A stretch of 32,920 bases of DNA from Streptomyces roseochromogenus subsp. oscitans DS 12.976 (GCF_000497445.1 NZ_CM002285.1:3426527-3459446); one strand, 5' to 3'; shown: positions 8,058 through 14,589, counted from the first letter of the stretch. Notes: generated by a model from the letters alone, not told the origin. Numbers and translations are program-made.

Positions 8058-8149
8058 CTAAGCGCTGCTCATCGTGTTCCCCCACTCGACAGCACGCCAG
8101 AGCGAAACCACTTCTCCGGGGTGCGGCTGTCGCTGTTTCTTCGGGCAGC

Positions 8150-8822
8150 TCATTCGTCCCACCCCCGATCAGCCATGGCCTCCCGGGCGAACACGCCGTT
8201 CTGGGCAAGATCTTCGGCGATTCCGGCGGCGAGTTGAGCAGCGCCAGGGATGTGACCGGAGCCCAGGTATCGCCAGGCCACTTCTGTGACTGTGTCCTCT
8301 CCCAACTCCCCCTCGTCCGCGCGATGCGAAGCACGGGCGGCACGCAACACTGCGTAGGTAGTGGAGTGGGCCCGGGATTTGGTGAGGATGTGGCCCCGGT
8401 ATCCGGGGTATGAGCCCAGGCCCTGAGACGGAGAGGGTCCTACTCGGAGAGGCCACCAAGAAGCCAACAGGTACGCATCAAGGTGCGGACATGTTCGCTG
8501 ACGCGAGACAACCCGATCTCCGCGCAGTCGGTCAATGGGGGGCAATGCCGGCTCCTGTCTCACTCGCCCCTTTGGTGACGTACTAGGCCATGGACGCGGC
8601 CGCCGCGTCATCATCGGGCCCATCACCGTCGACGTGCAGGGGCCGGACGTCGATTTGTGCGCCCAGCGCAAGGCCAGCTCACCTACAGCGGGGCTGTAGG
8701 AGGTGCGGACCAGGACGCGCTTGGCGGAGACGCTCACGGCGTGCGCCAGGACGACCTGGACGGCTGCCCGTTTCTGGTATTCGGCGAAGCGGTGGGTGGC
8801 CGCTCGACGTGCGCGCCATCCC
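8150..8822 (-). pseudogene. RepSA-type replication initiator, decayed C-terminal part
   Basis: Read across frames, the strand gives successive blocks of an actinobacterial RepSA/AICE replication initiator. They are HRFAEYQKRAAVQ, then AVGELALRWGAQIDVRPL with a DGDGPDDDAAA linker and YVTKG (after a TAG), then LSRVSEHVRTLMRTCWLLGG in another frame, and PGYRGHILTKSRAHSTTY in the last. The uninterrupted tail to the stop includes DTVTEVAWRYLGSGHIPGAA and QLAAGIAEDLAQN. The mixture of at least three frames and in-frame stops shows a dead gene. Full-length members exceed 400 residues; the N-terminal half is missing. This supports descent of the element from a plasmid or AICE. It abuts the DUF4291 stop at 8822. 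Confidence 0.8.
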
Positions 8823-9415
8823 TATGAGCGCAGGTGGGTCGTCAGCTCGTCGGTGCCGGGGTAGTCCCGCTCCTGGGGCAGCAGTTGGGCCGCAGAGTGC
8901 GGGTCGCCGCCGCTGACGAGCGCGTGGATCTCGCGGGCGAGTGGGGTAACGTCGTTGATGGAGACTGTCCACTCGTCGGCGTAGCGGCGTACGGCCTCAC
9001 CAGAGAGCCCGAGTTGCAGCGAGCGGCGAGGCAGAGGCTGGAGGTGCAGGTCGCGCTCGGGGTCCCACTGGACGCGGGCCAGCGCTCTCTTCAACTCGCG
9101 TTGCCAGGCGCTGCGGTCGGGATGCAGGCCACGTACGTAGCTCGACAGACACGCGTTGCGCACCGCCCACTCGAAGCCTTCGCGAGTGATCTCGACGGCA
9201 AGGACGGTCTCCTGACCCGGCTTCGTGCCCCAGCCGCAGCGGTACATCATCCACAGGAACGAGGGCTTGATCCACGTCATTCGGTCCCGCTTCCACCCAG
9301 CAGGGAAACGGCCGTGGCGAACAGCAGGCAGGCCGATCTCCGGTGCGTATGCCTGGTAGACGGTGATCGTGGAGTGCGTGTGGAGTGCGCGGATCCTGCG
9401 TTGCGGTTCTTCCAT
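8822..9415 (-). CDS. DUF4291 family protein
   Basis: The core IRALHTHSTITVYQAYAPEI, then FPAGWKRDRMTWIKPSFLWM and MMYRCGWGTKPGQE with ITREGFEWAVRNACLS, is the DUF4291 signature. These proteins are about 190-200 residues and widespread in bacteria and some fungi, with no established biochemical role that I know. I chose the ATG at 9415 (MEEPQRRIRA) because family members begin close to the VYQAY strand; an in-frame ATG at 9457 would add 14 residues. Neither start has a clear Shine-Dalgarno, so expression is uncertain. The frame is intact, unlike the rep fragment it abuts, so it is probably cargo that is either useful or recently acquired. Confidence 0.85.
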   Translation of the reverse strand: MEEPQRRIRALHTHSTITVYQAYAPEIGLPAVRHGRFPAGWKRDRMTWIKPSFLWMMYRCGWGTKPGQETVLAVEITREGFEWAVRNACLSSYVRGLHPDRSAWQRELKRALARVQWDPERDLHLQPLPRRSLQLGLSGEAVRRYADEWTVSINDVTPLAREIHALVSGGDPHSAAQLLPQERDYPGTDELTTHLRS

Positions 9416-9488
9416 GGCGTACAGGGTGAGGCCAGTGGATCTCTGCGGGCCATTCATTTTCGAACGCGGCCACTCGCGAAGGACGCCC

Positions 9489-9523
9489 CGGCCGTGGCAC
9501 CGCGCGCGACGACACCACGGCCG
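9489..9523. terminator. Terminator after the element-side permease
   Basis: CGGCCGTGG (9489-9497) pairs with CCACGGCCG (9515-9523) around a 17-base loop, 13 bases beyond the permease stop on the minus strand. It would end the ATPase-leader-permease transcript before the DUF4291 gene. Confidence 0.65.
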
Positions 9524-9535
9524 AAGGCAGAGCCG

Positions 9536-10336
9536 TCAGTCGGCCGCCCGGCGGTACTTGCGGACCGCGAGGGTACGGAAGACGGCGATGATCACGACCG
9601 ACCAGATCAGCGAGGCCCACACCGGGTGCTGCATGGGCCAGGCGTCAGGCGTTCGAAATCCCGGGGGGAGGTTGCCGAATAGCTCGCGGGAGGCCTGGAC
9701 GGTGGCACTGAACGGGTTCCACTCCGCGATGTGCCGCAGGAAGGCCGGCATCTGGTTCGCGTCCACGAACGCGTTCGAGATGAACGTCAGCGGGAACAGC
9801 CAGATCAGACCGCCCGAGGTCGCTGCTTCAGGGGTGCGCACGGACAGGCCGATGAGCGCGCCGATCCACGAGAACGCGTACCCGAGCAGCAGGAGCAAAC
9901 CGAATCCGGTGAGCACCTTGCCGACGTTCTCGTGCGCACGCCAGCCGACGATCAGGGCGACGACCGCCAGGACGACGAGGGTGAGCGCCGTCTGGACCAG
10001 GTCGGCGAGGGTGCGCCCGGTCAGGACCGCGCCGCGCGCCATGGGCAGCGACCGGAAGCGGTCGATGAGGCCCTTGTGCATGTCGTCGGCGATGCCCGCA
10101 CCGGCGCCCGCCGTTGCGAACGTGACGGTCTGGGCGAAGATGCCGGCCATCAGGAACTCGCGGTAAGCCTGCGTGGAGTTGGACGAACCGACCTGGATAG
10201 ACCCGCCGAAGACGTAGGTGAACAGCACCACGAACATGATGGGCTGGATGAGCCCGAAAACCAGCATCTCGGGAATCCGGCCCATGCGAATCAAGTTCCG
10301 GCGGGCGACGACCAGGGAGTCGTTGACGGCGCTCAC
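9536..10336 (-). CDS. DrrB-type ABC-2 exporter permease, intact, at the right end of the element
   Basis: The 266-residue protein opens MSAVNDSLVVARRNLIRMGR and has an ABC-2 body with six predicted membrane helices, from IPEMLVFGLIQPIMFVVLFT to AVRKYRRAAD at the stop. This is normal for the channel half of a DrrAB-type drug or lipid exporter. Its GTG (10334-10336) is preceded by AAGGAG (10345-10350) at 8 bases and comes one base after the TGA of the 37-codon permease head, so it is set for coupled translation from the ATPase operon. The Shine-Dalgarno lies on the host side of the junction, while the start codon lies on the element side. It is about 75% identical to the disrupted permease at 4096-4842. 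Alternatively it is a native second permease brought into this position by a different rearrangement. Confidence 0.9.
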   Translation of the reverse strand: MSAVNDSLVVARRNLIRMGRIPEMLVFGLIQPIMFVVLFTYVFGGSIQVGSSNSTQAYREFLMAGIFAQTVTFATAGAGAGIADDMHKGLIDRFRSLPMARGAVLTGRTLADLVQTALTLVVLAVVALIVGWRAHENVGKVLTGFGLLLLLGYAFSWIGALIGLSVRTPEAATSGGLIWLFPLTFISNAFVDANQMPAFLRHIAEWNPFSATVQASRELFGNLPPGFRTPDAWPMQHPVWASLIWSVVIIAVFRTLAVRKYRRAAD

Positions 10337-10337
10337 T

Positions 10338-10451
10338 TCACCTGCTCCTTCGGATCAAGTTGCGTTTCGCCACGACCATCGAGTCGCGGAAGGACCGGCT
10401 GAGCGGGTTGCCCGGCGGTGCCACCCGCACGGCTTCGGTGACGGCGGTCAT
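10338..10451 (-). pseudogene. 5' head (37 codons) of the disrupted DrrB-type permease
   Basis: It begins with ATG overlapping the ATPase stop (ATGA at 10448-10451) and reads MTAVTEAVRVAPPGNPLSRS, then FRDSMVVAKRNLIR. This is the N-terminal cytoplasmic segment typical of these permeases, after which RSR and a TGA follow. The block DSMVVAKRNLIR aligns with DSLVVARRNLIR of the intact copy. The homology ends exactly where the permease at 4842 resumes with FPEM. It now acts as a translated leader whose stop sits one base before the next start. Confidence 0.85.
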
Positions 10452-11431
10452 TTCACGGCCTCCTTGTCGTTCGCCTCGTCCTGGTCGGCGGTCTCGGCCA
10501 TGTGTCCCGTCAGTGACAGGAAGACGTCGTCGAGGGTGGGGCGGCGCAGCCCGATGTCGTCTATCTCGATCCCTCGGGTGTCCAGCTCGCGGATGATCTC
10601 GGCGAGCAGCTTGGCGCCGCCGGTGACGGGGACCGTGAGCTTGCGGGTGTGGTCCTCGACCGTGACCTGGCCCTTGCCGAAGCCGCGCAGTACCTCGGCG
10701 GCGCCCGGGATGTGGTCGCGCTCGTGCACCACGACCTCGACGCGCTCACCGCCGGTGCGGGCCTTGAGCTCGTCGGAGGTGCCCTTGGCGATGACCCGGC
10801 CGTGGTCGACCACCGCGATGTCGTGGGCCAGGTGGTCGGCCTCCTCCAGATACTGGGTGGTGAGCAGCAGGGTCGTGCCGCCGGAGACGAGCTGTTTGAT
10901 GACTTCCCACAGCTGCTGGCGGTTGCGTGGGTCGAGGCCGGTCGTCGGCTCGTCCATGAACATCACCGGCGGCGAGACCACGAGGGCCGCGGCGAGGTCG
11001 AGCCGGCGGCGCATGCCTCCGGAGTAGGTCTTGGCGGTTCGGTCGGCGGCGTCCGCGAGGTTGAACTGCTCCAGCAGTTCCGCCGCACGTGCCTTGGCCG
11101 CCTTGCTCCTCATCTGGTACAGCTGCCCGACCATCTGCAGGTTCTCCCGGCCGGTCAGATACTCGTCGACCGCCGCGAACTGGCCGGACAGGCCGATCGA
11201 GCGGCGTACGGCGTCGGGGTGCTTCAGCACGTCCACGCCGGCCACGACCGCCTTGCCGCTGTCGGGGCGCAGCAGGGTCGTCAGGCAGCGGACGGCCGTC
11301 GTCTTGCCGGCGCCGTTCGGCCCCAGCAGGCCGAGGACCGTGCCCTCGGGCACGTCCAGGTCTACGCCGTCGAGAGCCCTTACGTCGCCGAAGGTCTTCA
11401 CCAGGCCTTCGGCATGGATGGCACCTGGCAT
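10448..11431 (-). CDS. DrrA-type ABC exporter ATP-binding protein
   Basis: The 327-residue ATPase powers a DrrB-type exporter. Walker A is GPNGAGKTTAVR (near residue 40), the Q-loop lies in GLSGQFAAVDEYLTGREN, the signature is YSGGMRRRLDLAAALV, Walker B is VMFMDEPTTGLD and the switch histidine region reads TTQYLEEADHLAHDIAVV. The C-terminal part has the DrrA-type extension ending LRRPTLDDVFLSLTGH, needed for the permease contact. I chose ATG 11431 because GGAG lies eight bases upstream; GTG 11443 is an alternative. The stop overlaps the permease head start (ATGA). The operon is served by a promoter containing a perfect dyad at 11567-11584. Substrates are usually hydrophobic drugs or lipids, but nothing here identifies one. 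Confidence 0.94.
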   Translation of the reverse strand: MPGAIHAEGLVKTFGDVRALDGVDLDVPEGTVLGLLGPNGAGKTTAVRCLTTLLRPDSGKAVVAGVDVLKHPDAVRRSIGLSGQFAAVDEYLTGRENLQMVGQLYQMRSKAAKARAAELLEQFNLADAADRTAKTYSGGMRRRLDLAAALVVSPPVMFMDEPTTGLDPRNRQQLWEVIKQLVSGGTTLLLTTQYLEEADHLAHDIAVVDHGRVIAKGTSDELKARTGGERVEVVVHERDHIPGAAEVLRGFGKGQVTVEDHTRKLTVPVTGGAKLLAEIIRELDTRGIEIDDIGLRRPTLDDVFLSLTGHMAETADQDEANDKEAVK

Positions 11432-11561
11432 GTCTGTCTCCACGTCTTCGGGGATTCATTCGAAAAGGCTAGGTTTGCGCGTTCGGGTACACCTGCGATT
11501 TTTCACGGACGTACGGGGCGTACGGGCCTGTGGGCGGCGAGCTCGCGACCCGTCACCACAC

Positions 11562-11590
11562 ACCATAACGCGATGTATCGCGTTGCTCAA
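11562..11590 (-). promoter_or_regulatory. Exporter operon promoter
   Basis: On the minus strand TTGAGC (11585-11590) and TATGGT (11562-11567) are separated by exactly 17 bases, a good housekeeping-sigma promoter about 130 bases before the ATPase start. The spacer is occupied by an inverted repeat listed separately. Confidence 0.65.
11567..11584. promoter_or_regulatory. TetR-type operator candidate in the promoter spacer
   Basis: AACGCGATGTATCGCGTT is a perfect 8-2-8 dyad. It fills the gap between the -35 and -10 boxes, so a bound repressor would block RNA polymerase. Size and composition fit TetR-family operators, which often control DrrAB-type exporters. No TetR gene is present in the window, so the regulator would act from elsewhere. 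Confidence 0.7.
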
Positions 11591-11596
11591 TGGACT

Positions 11597-11612
11597 TCAC
11601 CCGTGTGGGTGA
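11597..11612 (-). terminator. Weak hairpin after ilvA
   Basis: TCACCC and GGGTGA form a 6-bp stem with a 4-base loop, 18 bases after the ilvA stop. It is a possible weak terminator separating ilvA from the exporter promoter. Confidence 0.35.
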
Positions 11613-11629
11613 CGAAGGGGCTTCCGACC

Positions 11630-12859
11630 TCAGTCGATGACCGTGTAACCCGCGTTCCGCAGGGCCTGGCCGACCTCGGCGCAGTGCGCCGGACCCTTCG
11701 TCTCCAGGTGCAGCTCAACTTCCGCCTCCGTGAGCCCGAGCCGGGGGTCGGTTCGTACGTGGCTCACGTCGAGGACATTGGCGTCGACCACCGACAACAC
11801 CCCGAGCAGCGTGGCGAGGGCGCCCGGGCGATCCGTCAGCCGGAGCCGAACGGCCAGGTAGCGGCCCTGCGCGGCCATGCCGTGCCGCAGCACGCGCTCC
11901 ATCAGCACCGGGTCCACGTTCCCGCCGGAGAGCACCGCGACGACCGGGCCCTCGAAGGCGTCCGGCGCGGCCAGCAGCGCCGCGACCGGGCTCGCCCCGG
12001 CCGGCTCCACGACCAGCTTGGCCCGCTCCAGGCACAGCAGCAGCGCGGCCGACAGCTGGTCCTCGCTGACGGTGCGCACCTCGTCGACCAGATCGCTGAT
12101 GATCCCGAACGGCACCAGGCCCGGCCGCCCCACCTTGATACCGTCGGCCATCGTCGCCGGGTTCTCCACCGACACCGGGTGCCCGGCGGCCAGCGAGGGC
12201 GGGTAGGCTGCCGCGCCCTCCGCCTGCACGCCGACGATCCTGACGTCCGGCCGTATCGCCTTGACCGCCACCGCGATCCCGGCCGCGAGCCCGCCGCCGC
12301 CGATACCGACGACGATCGTGCGCACCTCCGGGCACTGCTCCAGGATCTCCAGGCCGACCGTGCCCTGACCGGCGATGATGTCCGGATGGTCGAAGGGGTG
12401 GATGAACACCGCGCCGGTCTCGGCCGCGTACTCCTCGGCGGCGGCCAGCGTCTCGTCGACCACCTGGCCGTGCAGGCGCACCTCGGCGCCGTAGTCCCGG
12501 GTCGCGCTGATCTTCGGCAGGGGGGCGCCCTTCGGCATGAACACGGTGGAGTGCACGCCCAGCAGCGAGGAGGCCAGCGCGACGCCCTGCGCGTGGTTCC
12601 CGGCGCTCGCGGCCACCACGCCGGCCGCCCGCTCCTCCGGCAGCAGCCCGGCGATGCGCACATAGGCGCCGCGCAGCTTGAACGAGCCGGTCCGCTGGAG
12701 GTTCTCGCACTTCAGCTGCACCGGTGCGCCGATCAGCTGGGACAGGTGCCGGCTGCCCTCCATCGCGGTCACCCGCGCCACACCCGAGAGCATCTTCTGG
12801 GCTCCGCGCACATCGTCGAGGGTGACGGAACGCAAGGAGTCAGTCGTGCCGTAGCTCAT
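11630..12859 (-). CDS. ilvA: Threonine ammonia-lyase (threonine dehydratase) with ACT domain
   Basis: This PLP enzyme deaminates threonine to 2-oxobutanoate, the first step to isoleucine, in the cytosol. From ATG 12859 (GGAG close upstream) it has 409 residues; upstream in-frame codons look non-coding. The PLP lysine is in RTGSFKLRGAY, the phosphate-binding glycines in GIGGGGLAAGI, and the SAGNHAQGVA motif is typical of the fold. The C-terminal 80 residues form one ACT-like domain (YLAVRLRLTDRPGALATLLG). That layout belongs to the shorter TdcB-like group with a single ACT domain rather than E. coli IlvA with two, so biosynthetic versus catabolic use is not settled by sequence. A MarR gene diverges upstream. 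Confidence 0.93.
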   Translation of the reverse strand: MSYGTTDSLRSVTLDDVRGAQKMLSGVARVTAMEGSRHLSQLIGAPVQLKCENLQRTGSFKLRGAYVRIAGLLPEERAAGVVAASAGNHAQGVALASSLLGVHSTVFMPKGAPLPKISATRDYGAEVRLHGQVVDETLAAAEEYAAETGAVFIHPFDHPDIIAGQGTVGLEILEQCPEVRTIVVGIGGGGLAAGIAVAVKAIRPDVRIVGVQAEGAAAYPPSLAAGHPVSVENPATMADGIKVGRPGLVPFGIISDLVDEVRTVSEDQLSAALLLCLERAKLVVEPAGASPVAALLAAPDAFEGPVVAVLSGGNVDPVLMERVLRHGMAAQGRYLAVRLRLTDRPGALATLLGVLSVVDANVLDVSHVRTDPRLGLTEAEVELHLETKGPAHCAEVGQALRNAGYTVID

Positions 12860-12931
12860 GACTCCAGCATCGCAGTTCACGGTCGTGCACGACTTGTGTG
12901 ACCAAGCTCCGAGACCGGTTTGTGCAGCGCC

Positions 12932-12959
12932 GGTACGGCCCGCCGCCGGGCCGCGTACC
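12932..12959. promoter_or_regulatory. Imperfect inverted repeat between ilvA and the MarR gene
   Basis: GGTACGGCCCG (12932-12942) pairs with CGGGCCGCGTACC (12947-12959) with a two-base bulge. It lies in the 144-base divergent region, 45 bases before the MarR start. It could be the MarR self-operator or a leader hairpin. Confidence 0.35.
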
Positions 12960-13003
12960 CTGTCCCCCAACCCAGCAGCCCTTCATGAAGCGAGCCTCCG
13001 GCC

Positions 13004-13528
13004 ATGCCCACAACACCTGAATTGTCGATGGACATGACGACCGTCGGTGACACCGGTCTTCTCGACACCCTCCAGCATGAGGTGGCGGTGTTCGCCCGCC
13101 GTGCCGAACAGACCCGGCTCGGGGGTGTCGGGCAGGTGCGCAACTCCATGGACCGGGCGGCCTATCTGCTGCTCAACCGCCTCGACAAGGAGGGCCCGAT
13201 GGGCGTCAAGGCGCTCGCCGCGAGCATGGGCATCGACTCCTCCACGGTCACCCGCCAGGTGGCTCCGCTGGTCGACACCGGGCTCGTCAAGCGCACCTCA
13301 CACCCCGAGGACGGGCGTGCGGTGGTCCTTCAGCTGTCCCCGCGCGGGGTGGCCCGGCTGGAGGAGGTGCGCTCCTCCCGGCGTCAGCTGATGGCCGAGC
13401 TGACGCAGGACTGGGCGCCGGAGGAGCGCGAGCAGTTCTGCACGCTCCTGACCCGCTTCAACCGCGCGCTGTCCGCCCGGATGACGGTGCAGGGGCCCAC
13501 GTCGGCGGACCAGCCGCCGGCGTCCTGA
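13004..13528 (+). CDS. MarR-family transcriptional regulator
   Basis: The 174-residue protein has the MarR winged-helix layout. Helices carrying MDRAAYLLLNRLDKEGPMGV come first, then the recognition helix region (LAASMGIDSSTVTRQVAPLV) and the wing (GLVKRTSHPEDGRAVVLQLS), with a C-terminal dimerisation helix. It would act as a dimer in the cytosol, usually released by a small phenolic or metabolic ligand. ATG 13004 gives 174 residues; ATG 13028 or 13034 would give a more typical N-terminus, and no start has a strong Shine-Dalgarno. It diverges from ilvA; whether it controls ilvA or only itself cannot be told from sequence. Confidence 0.88.
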   Translation: MPTTPELSMDMTTVGDTGLLDTLQHEVAVFARRAEQTRLGGVGQVRNSMDRAAYLLLNRLDKEGPMGVKALAASMGIDSSTVTRQVAPLVDTGLVKRTSHPEDGRAVVLQLSPRGVARLEEVRSSRRQLMAELTQDWAPEEREQFCTLLTRFNRALSARMTVQGPTSADQPPAS

Positions 13529-13583
13529 GCCGCGAACACCCACCAAGGCGGAGCCCTCGCGGGCACCGGTCGGTCCCGGAGTC

Positions 13584-13615
13584 TTGACCGCGGCGCCGCC
13601 CTGGCCTCATATGAG
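13584..13615 (+). promoter_or_regulatory. Possible promoter with overlapping palindrome before the sigma-like gene
   Basis: TTGACC (13584-13589) is followed 17 bases later by TCATAT (13607-13612). The latter overlaps the perfect palindrome CTCATATGAG (13606-13615). A 7-bp inverted repeat (GTACGGG 13631-13637, CCCGTAC 13649-13655) follows in the presumed leader. Confidence 0.4.
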
Positions 13616-13684
13616 ACCGGGTCCTGTGTCGTACGGGGGTTCGCCTGTCCCGTACCGGGCAGGGCTCCTCCAGGGGGAGGCGCG

Positions 13685-14200
13685 GTGCGTGATCGGCAGG
13701 TGTCCCGAGGTACGCGCCGGGCCCGCGAGTTCGAGGCGTTCGTCGCGGGCGCGGCCGGGCGACTGCTGCACGCCGCCACACTGCTCACGGCGGAGGCGCC
13801 GAACGCCAACCCGCGCGCGCGGCGCCTGCTGACACTCGCGCTCGCCCACACCTACGCGCGCTGGGACCGGCTGCACGGCGAGGACCCGTACGACTGCGCC
13901 CGCCAGTACCTCGCCACCCGCTTCGCGCGCGCGATCTGGCACCAGTACGTGCACCAGTACGTCGCCTTCGGCCGCGCCCGCCCGGATCCACGCAGCCCGC
14001 TCGCCGCGCTCACTCCGCAGGAACGGCTGATCCTCGTACTGCGTCTCTACGAAGGCGTCGCCGAAGAACAGGCAGCGGCTCTGCTGGGTCTGCCGACGGA
14101 ACGCATTCACACCATGTGCGACCGCGCGACGGCCAACCTGCTCCATCCAGCCCGCCCGACCGCCCCGCGAACGGCGGGGCCGAAGGTGGCGCCGTCGTGA
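13685..14200 (+). CDS. Sigma-70-like (SigE/ECF-type) regulatory protein
   Basis: The 171-residue product resembles small sigma factors. An N-terminal helical region (FEAFVAGAAGRLLHAATLLT, then LLTLALAHTYARWDRL) is reminiscent of region 2 of the streptomycete SigE-like group. The C-terminal region 4 helix-turn-helix is LTPQERLILVLRLYEGVAEE followed by AALLGLPTERIHTMCDRATA. The usual DAEDxxQ signature of region 2 is not visible (LTAEAPNANPRARRLLT stands in its place), so promoter melting or core binding may be altered. The GTG has GGGGGAGG four bases upstream. The next gene encodes a small membrane protein that may be its partner. I am confident of the region 4 fold and less sure that it is an active sigma factor. 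Confidence 0.7.
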   Translation: MRDRQVSRGTRRAREFEAFVAGAAGRLLHAATLLTAEAPNANPRARRLLTLALAHTYARWDRLHGEDPYDCARQYLATRFARAIWHQYVHQYVAFGRARPDPRSPLAALTPQERLILVLRLYEGVAEEQAAALLGLPTERIHTMCDRATANLLHPARPTAPRTAGPKVAPS

Positions 14201-14331
14201 GGGGGTGGGGCCCGTGAGGGGGCCGGGGCCGTGAGGGAGCCAGGTGCGGCTCAGAGCGTGTACGACCTTCGAGGCACGGCAACATCTCTGGGCACGGCGA
14301 TGACAGATCCTCGGCGCATGAGGAGGGCGGG

Positions 14332-14580
14332 GTGAACCGGACCGAGCGGGAAGCTGCCGCGCGGCAGATCATGGAGCAGACGCCGGCGCCGGTGCCGCCG
14401 GACCTGTGCGCCGAGGCGGTGCGCCGTGGCGAGCGCCTGCTGCGGCGCAGGCTGCTCGTCCGCCGGGTGATGTGGCTGCTGGCCTGTGCCGCGGCCGTCG
14501 CGTTCAGTGTGTGGGCGGCCCGTGTGCACCCGTGGACGGTGCCGCCCTCCCAGACGACACCGCCGATCACCGGCTGGTGA
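14332..14580 (+). CDS. Small single-pass membrane protein behind the sigma-like gene
   Basis: The 82-residue protein has a charged, arginine-rich N-terminal half (MNRTEREAAARQIMEQTP and RRGERLLRRRLLVRR), one transmembrane helix at about residues 47-63 (VMWLLACAAAVAFSVWAA) and a short proline/threonine-rich outside tail. The GTG start is preceded by GAGGAGGGCGG. Position and topology (cytosolic N-terminus of about 45 residues, one helix) resemble a minimal anti-sigma factor, but it lacks the H-x3-C-x2-C zinc motif. The role is inferred from context only. Confidence 0.65.
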   Translation: MNRTEREAAARQIMEQTPAPVPPDLCAEAVRRGERLLRRRLLVRRVMWLLACAAAVAFSVWAARVHPWTVPPSQTTPPITGW

Positions 14581-14589
14581 GCCGAGCCG

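Larger units (their letters stand above)
7013..8061. mobile_element. IS701-family insertion with intact ends, carrying a PemK-like gene and a transposase remnant
   Basis: The ends 7017-7040 and 8034-8057 are inverted repeats matching at 23 of 24 positions (outer end TACTCCAGCCGT). They are flanked by a direct repeat CTAA at 7013-7016 and 8058-8061. A 4-base target of the form YTAR is the known signature of IS701-family transposition. Between the ends there is only a 3' piece of an IS701-type transposase (about 7594-8033), while the left half holds a PemK/MazF-like gene on the opposite strand. A normal IS701 element is about 1.4 kb with a transposase above 400 residues, so the 5' half was lost or replaced. 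Confidence 0.85.
4842..10340. mobile_element. Integrated element (serine-integrase type, decayed AICE/plasmid ancestry) within the exporter permease gene
   Basis: The left limit is where permease homology stops inside the last codons of the integrase gene. The right limit is where the 37-codon permease head (10338-10451) stops matching. Joining the two flanks restores NLIR-RSRF-PEM, the same spacing as NLIR-MGRI-PEM in the intact permease, so no host bases appear lost or gained. Inside are an integrase next to the left junction, an IS701-type insertion, a RepSA-like pseudogene, a DUF4291 gene, a terminator and a full permease that begins at the right junction. No conjugation (FtsK/TraB) gene is seen, so transfer is unlikely. 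The exact 2-base crossover is uncertain; T at 4842/10340 is the only base shared at the best alignment. Confidence 0.75.

Noticed and set aside
8590..8916. Plus-strand frame opposite the rep remnant as a separate gene
   Set aside because: The minus strand gives recognisable RepSA blocks; the plus translation is low-complexity Arg/Ser/Gly.
10649..12901. 750-codon plus-strand open frame across the ABC ATPase and ilvA
   Set aside because: Opposite strand of two clearly recognised enzymes; His/Arg/Gly-rich translation without domains.
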